Positions 35,128 to 43,953 of a DNA stretch of 64,000 nucleotides are shown here, one piece after another. Within the stretch, counting starts at the first letter, position 1. The number at the start of each line of letters is the position of its first letter. Where the stretch lies: positions 2,639,001 through 2,703,000 of the forward strand of contig NZ_CP068047.1 of the NCBI RefSeq assembly GCF_016698645.1. Direction: 5' to 3'. The stretch is from Devosia oryziradicis. Lineage in GTDB: Bacteria > Pseudomonadota > Alphaproteobacteria > Rhizobiales > Devosiaceae. The translations under genes and the position numbers were made by a program. Below the pieces are notes generated by a model, which worked only from the letters and a program-made list of their open reading frames with translations, searched no databases and had not been told where the DNA came from.

Positions 35128-35777
35128 CCACCTCCCGCAGTGTCACCCTGCTCGACTACGGCATGTGCAACATGCTCAATGTCGCACGCGCCTTTGAGCG
35201 GGCTGGTGCCGACCTCAAGGTTACCGAAGATCCGCGCGATGCTGCGACGGCCGAGCGTTTGGTTGTGCCGGGTGTGGGCGCCTTTGGCGACAGCATGATC
35301 GAAGTGACGCGTCGCGGTCATGGCGATGCCATCCGCGCATTTGCCGAAACGGGGCGGCCGCTCCTGGGCATCTGCGTCGGCATGCAGATCCTGTTCGAAG
35401 GCAGCGAAGAGTTCGGCGATAGCCCAGGCCTGGGTGTCATTGCAGGCCGCGTCATGGCGGTGCCACCAAGGACGACGGCAGGCATTTCCCAACGCGTTCC
35501 CCACATCGGCTGGAACGAACTGCTCCTCCCCCCGTCCCGCAACACGTGGGACGGCACGATGATGCAGTCACAGGCGTCCGGGCCGCCGGCAGTCTATTTC
35601 GTGCATTCGTTCGTTCCGCACCCAACAGACCCCACGGACCGACTCGCAGATTTTGACTACGGCGGGCATCGCCTCTGCGCAGCGATCAAACGGGACAATA
35701 TTACAGCAACGCAGTTCCATCCCGAACGCAGCGGTGAGGTGGGGCTGGCCTTGCTGGCGAGCTTTGTCGGCTCCTGA
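35124..35777 (+). CDS. hisH: HisH-type glutamine amidotransferase subunit, sugar amidination module 2
   Basis: A 217-residue class I glutaminase. The start is TLLDYGMCNMLNVARAFERA, the nucleophile is in LLGICVGMQILFEGSEEFG (Cys84), and the His-Glu pair is in ATQFHPERSGEVG. Gene order is the reverse of module 1 (amidotransferase-HisF-HisH here, HisH-HisF-polymerase-amidotransferase there), so the two modules are not a simple recent duplication. It is followed after 3 bases by the nucleotidyltransferase gene. Confidence 0.88.
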   Translation: MTTSRSVTLLDYGMCNMLNVARAFERAGADLKVTEDPRDAATAERLVVPGVGAFGDSMIEVTRRGHGDAIRAFAETGRPLLGICVGMQILFEGSEEFGDSPGLGVIAGRVMAVPPRTTAGISQRVPHIGWNELLLPPSRNTWDGTMMQSQASGPPAVYFVHSFVPHPTDPTDRLADFDYGGHRLCAAIKRDNITATQFHPERSGEVGLALLASFVGS

Positions 35778-35780
35778 GGT

Positions 35781-36482
35781 ATGAGGACGCTTGCAGTCAT
35801 ACCGGCCCGGGGTGGCTCCAAGCGGTTGCCCGGCAAGAACATCAGGCCATTCCTGGGTGTCCCGCTGATCGCCTGGTCCATAAGGTTTGCCTTGGGCTAT
35901 GCGGGCTTTGACCGCGTGGTTGTTTCTACGGATGCGCCCGACATTGCCGCGGTGGCAGCGGCCGAAGGAATCGAGGTTCCGCGGTTACGACCACCGCATC
36001 TTGCGTCCGATACGGCAGCAACCATCGACGCTGTGCTGGATGTCATCGACCATGAGGCGGCCCAAGGTCGCCAATTTGACACCGTAGCGTTGCTGCAGCC
36101 AACCTCTCCAATTCGCTTGGCGTCGCGGTGGGACGCTGCCCGCGATTTGCTAGGTGATAGTGAGATCGACGCCGTAGTGGGAGTTGCGCCAGCCCGGACG
36201 CATCCCTTTCACACATTCTCGCTGGGCGACCGAGGCCAATTAACATCAATGCATAGTGCTGATTTGCTCAAACTGCGCGGTCAGGACTTACCTGCGGCCG
36301 TTTCGGTAGCCGGTAACCTCTACCTGGCGCGAACTGCTGCCCTACACGAGCAACGAACCTTCTTTCCCTCGCGGATCGCGGGTGTATTGTGCGACCAGCC
36401 TTTCGAAGCTGCCGACATCGACGACGAGCTCGATTGGCTCATCGCCGAAACCATCGCCACCAAATACGGGATCACACCGTGA
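35781..36482 (+). CDS. CMP-nonulosonic acid cytidylyltransferase (NeuA/LegF/PseF family)
   Basis: A 233-residue nucleotidyltransferase that activates a nonulosonic acid with CTP. The signature VIPARGGSKRLPGKNIRPF covers the N-terminus, with VVVSTDAPDIAAVA and LLQPTSPIR further on and the metal-binding ADIDDELDWL near the C-terminus. It overlaps the NeuB gene by 3 bases (GTG start inside its end). The legionaminic (LegF) reading follows from the neighbouring NeuC- and NeuD-type genes; pseudaminate (PseF) is less likely because no PseG or PseH type is seen. Confidence 0.88.
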   Translation: MRTLAVIPARGGSKRLPGKNIRPFLGVPLIAWSIRFALGYAGFDRVVVSTDAPDIAAVAAAEGIEVPRLRPPHLASDTAATIDAVLDVIDHEAAQGRQFDTVALLQPTSPIRLASRWDAARDLLGDSEIDAVVGVAPARTHPFHTFSLGDRGQLTSMHSADLLKLRGQDLPAAVSVAGNLYLARTAALHEQRTFFPSRIAGVLCDQPFEAADIDDELDWLIAETIATKYGITP

Positions 36483-37510
36483 GCACCTTCATTATTGCCG
36501 AAGCTGGGGTCAACCATGATGGCGACAGCGAGCAAGCCATGCGGCTCGTTGAGGTTGCAGCGCAAAGTGGCGCCGACGCCGTCAAATTCCAGACCTTCTC
36601 AGCCGACAAGCTCACTCGCAAGGGTGCGGAAAAAGCAGAATACCAGAAGAAGATGACGGGGGACGGCGATCAGCATGCCATGCTGGCCAAGCTCGAAATG
36701 TCCCACGAGCTTCATGAGGCACTGGTCCGGCGCAGCGCGGAACTGGGCATCGAGTTCATGTCGACGGCATTCGACGAAGATGCGCTGGATTTCCTGGTTT
36801 CCATGGGAATCCGCCGGATCAAGGTACCCTCGGGCGAGATCACTAACTTGCCCTTCCTTGCCCACATGGCATCGAAGAACCTTCCCATGATCGTCTCCAC
36901 CGGCATGGCAGATATGGGAGAGGTCAAGCAGGCGGTGGCCGCCATAGCTGCGGAGCGCAGCCGAAACGGATTTTCAGCTCCGCTCGAAGAAATCGTCACC
37001 ATTCTTCATTGCACGTCCAACTATCCGGCCGCCGCTAGCGATGTGAACCTGCGGGCTATGCTGAGCATGGCGGAGGAAATCGGAATGCCCATCGGGTATT
37101 CGGATCATACGCTGGGGATCGCAATCTCCACCGCAGCGGTCGCAATGGGTGCCACGGTTATCGAGAAGCACTTTACTCTGGACAAGACCTTGCCCGGCCC
37201 GGACCATGCGGCATCCCTCGAACCCGATGAGCTCAAGGCGCTGATAAAGGCCATTCGCGACGTGGAGTCGGCGCGGGGTGACGGAATCAAGGCGCCGACC
37301 GCTTCCGAATTGCCCGTGCGCGCCCTCGTCCGTCGCAGCGTCACCACCCTCCGCGACATCGCCGCCGGCGCGTCGATCGGACCTGAGGATGTTGCCCTCC
37401 TACGCCCGGGCACAGGCATACCACCTGCCGAGTTCCAGAACGTGTTAGGCAAGCGCGCCCGTCACCCCATCGCTGCCGGACAGACCGTGCAGTGGACTGA
37501 TCTGCAGTGA
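36479..37510 (+). CDS. neuB: Nonulosonic acid synthase, NeuB/LegI family
   Basis: A 343-residue enzyme condensing phosphoenolpyruvate with a hexosamine-type sugar. GTG 36479 was chosen because STFIIAEAGVNHDGD follows directly; the upstream ATG 36389 is a shadow of the preceding gene. All landmarks are intact: DAVKFQTF, FMSTAFDED, KVPSGEITNLPFL, IVSTGMAD, LHCTSNYPA, IGYSDHTLG, IEKHFTLD, and GPDHAASL, with a C-terminal SAF domain ending AGQTVQWTDL. With the NeuC-like gene downstream, synthesis of N,N'-diacetyllegionaminic acid from 2,4-diacetamido-2,4,6-trideoxymannose is the best reading. Confidence 0.92.
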   Translation: MSTFIIAEAGVNHDGDSEQAMRLVEVAAQSGADAVKFQTFSADKLTRKGAEKAEYQKKMTGDGDQHAMLAKLEMSHELHEALVRRSAELGIEFMSTAFDEDALDFLVSMGIRRIKVPSGEITNLPFLAHMASKNLPMIVSTGMADMGEVKQAVAAIAAERSRNGFSAPLEEIVTILHCTSNYPAAASDVNLRAMLSMAEEIGMPIGYSDHTLGIAISTAAVAMGATVIEKHFTLDKTLPGPDHAASLEPDELKALIKAIRDVESARGDGIKAPTASELPVRALVRRSVTTLRDIAAGASIGPEDVALLRPGTGIPPAEFQNVLGKRARHPIAAGQTVQWTDLQ

Positions 37511-38646
37511 CGCCAGTCCGTCACATCCTCTATGTCACCGGGACCCGCGCTGACTTTGGCCTCATGCAGTCCACGCTGAAACGCCTTGAGGCCGACCCTC
37601 GCCTGTCAGTCAGCGTCCTGGTGACCGGCATGCACCTCGATCCGGCCTACGGGCTGACTGTGGGCGAGATCGAGAAGGCCGGGCTGACGATTGCGGCGCG
37701 GGTCGGAATCGAGGCGGGCACGCCTACCGGAGCGCTGATGGGCGCCAATGTCGGTCGGATGCTCACCGGATTTGTACCGGTCCTCCAAGCGGAAGCTCCA
37801 GACGTGGTTTTGCTGCTGGGCGATCGCGGCGAGATGCTAGCGGGTGCGATTGCGGCGATCCACCTCAACATCCCCGTTGCGCATATTCACGGCGGCGAGC
37901 GTTCGGGAACGGTGGACGAGCCGGTCAGGCATGCTATTTCCAAGCTCTCCAGCCTGCATCTCGTTGCTACCCAGGATAGCCGCAAGCGGCTTATCTCGAT
38001 GGGCGAGGCCGAAGCAGATATCCACGTTGTCGGCGCACCAGGGCTGGACGGATTGGATAAACTGCCATGTCGCAATCGGCAGGCACTGGTGGCGGACTAT
38101 GGCCTTGATCCGGAGCGAGCATTGGGCCTCTTGGTCTACCATCCGGTCTTGCAAGAAGCGTCAGCTGCGGGCGCGCATGTCGCATCCATTGTCGATGCCC
38201 TGTTGGCCGCTGATGTTCAAGTCGTCGCTCTCAAGCCAAACTCGGATGCCGGCAGTGCCGGCGTGCGTGACAGGCTTGAAACCCTGGCCTCGGCAGGAAA
38301 ATTACAGCTTTTCACCCACTTGCCTCGCCCTACTTTTGTCGAGTTCATGGCCGCCGCCGATCTGATGGTCGGCAATTCGAGCAGTGGGATCATCGAAGCA
38401 GCAACTTTTGGCACCCCGGTCATAAACATCGGCTCCCGCCAGAACTTGCGGGAGCGCAACGCGAACATAATCGATGTAGGGGTCGATCAGGAGGGTATTG
38501 CTGCCGCGATCGGTGCTGCCCTGGCCCAACGCAGATATCCCGCCAACAACGTGTATGGCGATGGCCGTGCCGGGGAGCGCATCGCCGAGGTTTTGGCCAC
38601 TGCGGACCTGGCGCGGCTTTCCGCGGGAAAAACCAATGCATATTGA
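37507..38646 (+). CDS. neuC: Hydrolysing UDP-sugar 2-epimerase, NeuC/LegG family
   Basis: A 379-residue UDP-GlcNAc 2-epimerase-family enzyme that hydrolyses as it epimerises. GTG 37507 overlaps the NeuB stop. Motifs are YVTGTRADFGLMQSTLKRL, VTGMHLDPAYGLTVGEI, LLGDRGEMLAGAIAA, AHIHGGERSGTVDEPVRHA and VGNSSSGIIEAATFGTPVIN. The NeuC/LegG type, rather than the PseG glycosidase type, is the main reason to assign this module to legionaminic and not pseudaminic acid. It overlaps the next gene by 11 bases. Confidence 0.9.
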   Translation: MTPVRHILYVTGTRADFGLMQSTLKRLEADPRLSVSVLVTGMHLDPAYGLTVGEIEKAGLTIAARVGIEAGTPTGALMGANVGRMLTGFVPVLQAEAPDVVLLLGDRGEMLAGAIAAIHLNIPVAHIHGGERSGTVDEPVRHAISKLSSLHLVATQDSRKRLISMGEAEADIHVVGAPGLDGLDKLPCRNRQALVADYGLDPERALGLLVYHPVLQEASAAGAHVASIVDALLAADVQVVALKPNSDAGSAGVRDRLETLASAGKLQLFTHLPRPTFVEFMAAADLMVGNSSSGIIEAATFGTPVINIGSRQNLRERNANIIDVGVDQEGIAAAIGAALAQRRYPANNVYGDGRAGERIAEVLATADLARLSAGKTNAY

Positions 38647-39256
38647 GAGCATTCGCCTCGTTGGTTCAGGTGGCCATGCGCTGGTTGTGCTCGACAGCCT
38701 GGCCGCTCTAGGCGTACCTACCGAGGCGATTGCTGTTTTCGATCAGAACGATGCGCGTGTTGGCCACCAGATTGGTGAGCATAAGGTACAGGCTTTTGAC
38801 CCTGCAAACTTTTCCGGCAGGGCAGTCCATATCTGTATAGGCGACAACAAAGCGCGCGAACGTGTTTCCTCTGAAATTGCAAAGCTTGGCTGCAACCTTC
38901 AAACAATAATCCACCCACGCGCCATTGTTTCGGCGAGAGCGGTTATTGGAGAAGGTACATTTGTGGCCGCCGGTGCAATTGTGTCTGCGCAAGCTGTGAC
39001 AGGCAAAAGCTGTATAATTAATCATGCTTCTGTTGTTGATCATGAGTGCATATTGTCCGATTTTGTGCATATTGCGCCGGGGGCAACACTGGGGGGCGCC
39101 GTTTCGGTCGGGCATCGCAGCTTGATTGGTGCGGGCGCCAATATTTTGCCCCGTGTGGCCATTGCTCCCGATGTCACGATTGGCGCAGGGGCAGTGCTTA
39201 TTAAGAACGTTACCGAATCCGCAGTTTACGTAGGCGTGCCTGCGAAAAAGGTCTGA
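38636..39256 (+). CDS. Acetyltransferase, NeuD/PglD/LegH family
   Basis: A 206-residue acyltransferase. The N-terminal Rossmann-like half is RLVGSGGHALVVLDSLAAL. A left-handed beta-helix follows with INHASVVDHECILSDFVHIA (the histidine typical of PglD) and GATLGGAVSVGHRSLIGAGA, ending YVGVPAKKV. It would acetylate the C4 amine made by the following aminotransferase, giving UDP-diNAc-bacillosamine, the substrate of LegG. Its second half is visibly AT-richer than its neighbours. ATG 38636 lies inside the NeuC gene; the upstream ATG 38498 was rejected as shadow. Confidence 0.85.
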   Translation: MHIESIRLVGSGGHALVVLDSLAALGVPTEAIAVFDQNDARVGHQIGEHKVQAFDPANFSGRAVHICIGDNKARERVSSEIAKLGCNLQTIIHPRAIVSARAVIGEGTFVAAGAIVSAQAVTGKSCIINHASVVDHECILSDFVHIAPGATLGGAVSVGHRSLIGAGANILPRVAIAPDVTIGAGAVLIKNVTESAVYVGVPAKKV

Positions 39257-39260
39257 AAAA

Positions 39261-40754
39261 ATGTCTCGAAATCTTGAATCAATCAGTCTGTCACGCACGT
39301 CGACAATTCGGGATGCCCTTGCTGCGCTTGACGTTGCGGCCGTTGGCGTGTTGCTCCTGGTCGATGGCGATGGGCGTTTTGAACGCACCGTCACCGATGG
39401 TGACCTGCGCCGACTGTTACTCGATGGCAAGACATTGAACGATGACCTGAGTACCCTGCCCGCACTCAAGTCAGTCGTATTGGAAGATGGCTATACCCGT
39501 CGCCACGCGCTGACATTGATGCAGCAGGCAGTGATTAACCACATACCCGTCGTCAACGCCGACGGACGCGTGACTGACCTGATCGAGCGCTCCCAAGTAG
39601 ATCAGCAGGTACTGCTCTCGACGCCCCACATGGGCGAAGCGGAGCTGGAGTTCGTTGCCGAGGCATTCCGAACCAATTGGATAGCCCCGCTGGGTCCAAA
39701 CGTTGATGCGTTTGAAAGCGAGTTGGCCGCGATGGTTGGGGTTAAGCACGCGGTCGCCCTAAGCTCAGGTACGGCCGCGATCCACATTGCGCTGCGCCTT
39801 CTCGAAATTGGCGCGGGTGATGTGGTCTTCTGCTCGACCCTAACATTCATCGCCAGCATTAATCCCGCCCTGTATCAGGGCGCGCGCCCGGTTTTCATCG
39901 ATTCGGAACCGGAAAGCTGGAACATGTCCCCGCAGGCCCTCGAGCGCGCCCTGCAGGCCGCAAAGGCTGCCGGCCAACTGCCCAAGGCGGTAATTATTGT
40001 AAGCCTCTATGGGCAGAGTGCGGACATGGATCCGCTGGTTGCCCTATGTGACCAATATGGGGTTCCCGTCATCGAGGATGCGGCCGAGTCGCTGGGCGCA
40101 AGGTATCGCGGTCGCGCGTCCGGGACGTTCGGCAAGATCGGCATCTACTCTTTCAATGGAAACAAGATCATCACGACTTCAGGCGGCGGCATGCTGGTTA
40201 CCGACTCCGCCGAGATGGCCGCACGCGCCCGCTTCCTTGCCACTCAGGCCCGCGATCCGGCGCCGCACTACCAGCATAGCGTCGTCGGTTACAACTACCG
40301 GATGAGCAACATCCTGGCCGGGGTTGGGCGCGGTCAATTGAAAGTACTTGAGGAGCGCGTGGCGGCACGTCGGCGCGTGTTCGAAACTTATCGCACTGCT
40401 CTGGCCCATATTGACTGGCTGGAGTGGATGCCTGAACCCGAATGGAGTTTTTCGACCCACTGGCTCGCCGCCTGTGTGCTCAAGCCGCATGCGCCGATAA
40501 CAGTCAACAAGCTCATAGAGGCGCTCTCTGACGAGTTTATCGAAGCACGGCCGATGTGGAAGCCGATGCATCTGCAGCCGGTTTTCGCCGATGCTGAATA
40601 CTACCGCCACTCCAACGAGTCGGTTTCGGATGGGCTGTTCGAACGGGGTATCTGCCTGCCCTCTGGCTCAAACCTGACCGATGGCCAGATTTCTCGAGTG
40701 GTCGACGTAATCACTGGGCTGGAGCGTGCAACACTATTGGATAAAGCCGAATAG
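39261..40754 (+). CDS. CBS-pair / DegT aminotransferase fusion (PglE/LegC-like)
   Basis: A 497-residue protein. Residues about 1-115 form two CBS motifs (GVLLLVDGDGRFERTVTDGD and HIPVVNADGRVTDLIERS). The rest is a PLP aminotransferase of the bacillosamine/LegC group: ALSSGTAAIHIALRLL, VIEDAAESLGARYRG and SFNGNKIITTSGGGML, whose Lys302 should bind PLP. It would aminate the 4-keto sugar from the CapD/WbpM-like dehydratase. CBS pairs usually sense adenine nucleotides, so the enzyme may be regulated by energy state; that is inferred. Its 3' end overlaps the convergent dehydratase gene by 21 bases. Confidence 0.88.
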   Translation: MSRNLESISLSRTSTIRDALAALDVAAVGVLLLVDGDGRFERTVTDGDLRRLLLDGKTLNDDLSTLPALKSVVLEDGYTRRHALTLMQQAVINHIPVVNADGRVTDLIERSQVDQQVLLSTPHMGEAELEFVAEAFRTNWIAPLGPNVDAFESELAAMVGVKHAVALSSGTAAIHIALRLLEIGAGDVVFCSTLTFIASINPALYQGARPVFIDSEPESWNMSPQALERALQAAKAAGQLPKAVIIVSLYGQSADMDPLVALCDQYGVPVIEDAAESLGARYRGRASGTFGKIGIYSFNGNKIITTSGGGMLVTDSAEMAARARFLATQARDPAPHYQHSVVGYNYRMSNILAGVGRGQLKVLEERVAARRRVFETYRTALAHIDWLEWMPEPEWSFSTHWLAACVLKPHAPITVNKLIEALSDEFIEARPMWKPMHLQPVFADAEYYRHSNESVSDGLFERGICLPSGSNLTDGQISRVVDVITGLERATLLDKAE

Positions 40755-42611
40755 TATTCGGCGCACGTCGGGTTCATTCCCAGCATCCAGCGCCTCCCGG
40801 AGCTCAGCAAGGGCTTCCTCGACTCGGCTGCTGTTCGCCGCGCCACGCGCCCGCATGATCTTGGGGTGCTTGGTCTTGGTTGCAGCCGCCTCGTCGTAAA
40901 ACAGCTCCTCGTACATTTTCTCGCCCGGCCTTTTGCCTGTGACGACCAGTTCGATCTCGCCGCGAGGATTGGCCTCGTCCCGGACACTGAAGCCGGCAAG
41001 CCGGATCATGTTTTCTGCCAGGGTCTTGATCAGAACCGGATTGCCCATTTCGAGAAGAAAGACGTCCCCGCCCTCCGACAACGCACCTGCCTGAACAATC
41101 AGCTCGGCCGCCTCGTGAATTGACATAAAGTACCGGGTCATCTCCGGATCGGTCAGAGTCACTGGCCCTCCACGGCTGATTTGCTCCTTGAACAGAGGCA
41201 CCACCGATCCGTTCGAGCCGAGGACATTACCGAACCGAACGGCCGTAAAGCGTTGGCCCGTCTGCTTGGCGGCGGCCGCGGTGGCCATGTGGCCGATGAT
41301 GAATTCCGCCCAGCGCTTCGTCGCGCCCATGACATTGGTCGGCCGCACAGCCTTGTCCGATGAGATGAGTACGAAGGTTTCGACGTCGTGCTTCAGTGCC
41401 AAACTGGCAACGGTCAGCGTTCCCAAAACGTTGTTGCGCACGCCTTCCAGGACATTGGCCTCAACCAGCGGAACATGCTTGTGGGCCGCGGCGTGGAATA
41501 CGACCTGCACATTGTTGCTGGCCATAGTGCGGGCCACGCACGCGCTATCTGTAATGGAGCCCAGCACTGGAACGACGACCACGTCTGTAAGCGCCGCGAG
41601 TTCGCGCTCGATAGTGTAGAGTGCAAATTCATTCGCTTCGAACAACACCAGTCTCTGTGGCGACGATTTAGCGACAAGCCGACAAAGCTCGGACCCGATC
41701 GACCCTCCGGCGCCCGTCACCATGATCGAATGCCCCTCGATCATATCCGCTATAAGCGCCGGGTCCGCTGGCACGGACGAACGGCCCAAGAGATCGTCTA
41801 TGTCGATCTCCCGAATACGATTGATCGAATACTTCCCGCTCACCAAATCCGTGATGGCGGGCAGCGTCCTGATCTTGACGCCCAGACCACTGATCTTGGC
41901 CAGGATTTCCTGCCGGCGTGTTGCGGTCAGCGACGGTATGGAAAGGATAACTTCCTGTACGCCGTACTGCTCATGCAGCGTTGATAGGTGGCTCGGCGGG
42001 AATACCCTGATCCCCGCCACGTCGCTGCCTTGAACCCGCGGACTATCATCCAGGAACCCGACGACGAACATCCGTCCTTCGCGGGCGATGGCGGCCGAAA
42101 GCTGCGCACCAGCACTTCCAGCACCGTAGATGACGATGGGTTTGCGAATGCCCAGCGCCTCTTCCCGCGGCCAAAGCAGCTTTTTAGCCGCAAAACGGCT
42201 ACCCCCGATCAGCATGGTGCCGAGGGCCCAATAAAGCAGTGGCACGGACCGCGGAACGACCGTCCTACCCGACATCTCCAGCAAAAACACCACCAGCACC
42301 CAGACAAGCGTCGCGATGGTCATCGCCTGCACAATGGTCCAGAGGGCTTTTTCTGGCAGGTAGCGGATCACTGCGCGATAGAGTCCGTGACGCACGAATA
42401 CCGGGATGGCCACCATCGGAGCAGTAAGAACGGTCAGAAACTGATCGACGGTATTGGGTGGCGTCCAAACGCCGAAGCGCAAAGCAAATGCGGCCCAGAG
42501 CGCAACTGACAATGCGACCGCATCGAATGACAACAGAATTACGCGCTTCCAGAATCGAGGCGTATTTCTGACGCGGACAACAAGCTGACGGTATATATCT
42601 GAAAGGTGCAA
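40734..42611 (-). CDS. Membrane UDP-GlcNAc 4,6-dehydratase, CapD/WbpM/PglF type
   Basis: A 625-residue inner-membrane SDR enzyme. Four hydrophobic helices cover about residues 25-130, a first Rossmann region (VIYGAGSAGAQLSAAIA) lies near 155, and the catalytic NAD domain (VTGAGGSIGSELCRLVA) near 300. The active site is LISSDKAVRPTNVMGATKRW, with RFGNVLGSNGSVVPLF downstream. The length matches WbpM and PglF. It should make the UDP-4-keto-6-deoxy sugar used by the convergent CBS-aminotransferase, linking it to the legionaminic route although it is on the other strand. Confidence 0.9.
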   Translation of the reverse strand: MHLSDIYRQLVVRVRNTPRFWKRVILLSFDAVALSVALWAAFALRFGVWTPPNTVDQFLTVLTAPMVAIPVFVRHGLYRAVIRYLPEKALWTIVQAMTIATLVWVLVVFLLEMSGRTVVPRSVPLLYWALGTMLIGGSRFAAKKLLWPREEALGIRKPIVIYGAGSAGAQLSAAIAREGRMFVVGFLDDSPRVQGSDVAGIRVFPPSHLSTLHEQYGVQEVILSIPSLTATRRQEILAKISGLGVKIRTLPAITDLVSGKYSINRIREIDIDDLLGRSSVPADPALIADMIEGHSIMVTGAGGSIGSELCRLVAKSSPQRLVLFEANEFALYTIERELAALTDVVVVPVLGSITDSACVARTMASNNVQVVFHAAAHKHVPLVEANVLEGVRNNVLGTLTVASLALKHDVETFVLISSDKAVRPTNVMGATKRWAEFIIGHMATAAAAKQTGQRFTAVRFGNVLGSNGSVVPLFKEQISRGGPVTLTDPEMTRYFMSIHEAAELIVQAGALSEGGDVFLLEMGNPVLIKTLAENMIRLAGFSVRDEANPRGEIELVVTGKRPGEKMYEELFYDEAAATKTKHPKIMRARGAANSSRVEEALAELREALDAGNEPDVRRILFGFIQ

Positions 42612-42851
42612 ATCTAACCCGCTGTGGACAATAGGCGCGTAAAGTCACGGCGTGAGTAGCCGCGATCGGTCGAGGACCGGTATCCGGTTGACCCTTTCCA
42701 TGCAAGCGCTAATCGGGCGCAACCGACTTCGGACCACATCAGCCGGGCGATAACGGGCGGCAAAATCCCCCAAAAAGATGTCGAGCCGCTAGGCACTGAC
42801 TTTGAAAGGGCCCGATTTCGGGATATTGACGTCCTGCACTATGGGCACCCT

Positions 42852-43880
42852 ATGACAAGCACGACTTATCTGTTCCTGGCTGTTGGAGCTTTTGCTGGCG
42901 GCTGGCTCGGAACAATGGCCGTTCGCCGGTTCGCTTCGCGCTTTGGTTTGGTTCAAAGCCCAAACGAGCGGTCATCCCACTCTCGTCCTACCCCGCAGGG
43001 CGGGGGCCTTTCTATCGCGGTCATCGCTATTTTGGCGGCCGCGGCAATCGGTGCTTTCGAGCCCAGCTTCCTGATCCTGGCTGGGCTGAGCACGATAGTA
43101 GCGGCCATAGGTCTAGCTGACGACGTCTTTGAACTATCCCCTGCGCTTCGCTTTCCCATTCAGGGCATAGTGCTGGCGGCACTGATCGGATGGGCCCTGC
43201 CCTTGCCCGATTTACTGCTGCCATTCGGCGGGACGATCGGCGGGTGGTTCTTGCCGCCTTTGGTCTGGCTGTTTGCGCTGTGGTGGCTGAACCTGTTCAA
43301 CTTCATGGACGGCATCGATGGTATAGCCGCCAGTCAAGCAGTCGTGATGCTCGTGGGCGCTTTGGTACTGGCACTGACCACCGATCATACCTTCCTCACG
43401 GCCCCGCTCGGGACGATGGCTCTTGTTACCGCCGCTGCAACTGGCGGTTTCCTGGTCGTCAACTGGTCGCCTGCCCGCATCTTTATGGGTGATGCGGGAT
43501 CCAATGCGCTGGCGCTGCTGATCTTTGCCATCTGCCTTGGTACGGTGCAAAAGGGCTTGATCGGGTATCCTGCCTGGCTGATCCTGCTTTCCGTCTTTGC
43601 AACCGATACAACGGTTGCGCTGCTCCGCCGGACGGGGCGCGGCGAGCGCCCGTGGCGTGCCCACCGAAGGCACGGCTATCAGCAGCTTGCCAGGCGTTTC
43701 GGACACGCGCGCGTCACAGTGCTCTACACCGCTGCGACCGCATTGGCCTTGCTGCCGCTGGCAATAGTCGCCCAACATCATCCTTCGATTGCCTGGCCGC
43801 TTGTCGGACTGACTTATCTAGTACTGGCAATCCTGATGTTTTGGGCAGGTTCGGGCGACGCCGCCGAACACGGGCCGTAG
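42852..43880 (+). CDS. Undecaprenyl-phosphate HexNAc-1-phosphate transferase (WecA/WbpL-like)
   Basis: A 342-residue polytopic enzyme of the MraY/WecA family that starts O-unit synthesis by moving a HexNAc-1-phosphate to undecaprenyl phosphate. About ten hydrophobic helices are present. Motifs are SSHSRPTPQGGGLSI, GLADDVFELSP (the DD pair), NLFNFMDGIDGIA, FMGDAGSNAL and the cytoplasmic AHRRHGYQQLARR. This is the second initiating enzyme in the window and of a different class from that at 3755-5278, which suggests two separate polysaccharides. A 240-bp gap divides it from the divergent dehydratase gene. Confidence 0.9.
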   Translation: MTSTTYLFLAVGAFAGGWLGTMAVRRFASRFGLVQSPNERSSHSRPTPQGGGLSIAVIAILAAAAIGAFEPSFLILAGLSTIVAAIGLADDVFELSPALRFPIQGIVLAALIGWALPLPDLLLPFGGTIGGWFLPPLVWLFALWWLNLFNFMDGIDGIAASQAVVMLVGALVLALTTDHTFLTAPLGTMALVTAAATGGFLVVNWSPARIFMGDAGSNALALLIFAICLGTVQKGLIGYPAWLILLSVFATDTTVALLRRTGRGERPWRAHRRHGYQQLARRFGHARVTVLYTAATALALLPLAIVAQHHPSIAWPLVGLTYLVLAILMFWAGSGDAAEHGP

Positions 43881-43953
43881 GCGGACCTTCGTTTGCATCA
43901 CCGAACCCGTTATGTCATAGGCAGGCCGCTCGCCATGACCGACAGAGGTTGCG

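Noticed and set aside
32996..39256. Pseudaminic acid pathway
   Set aside because: The 2-epimerase is of the NeuC/LegG type and no PseG-type hydrolase is present, so a legionaminic-type product fits better.
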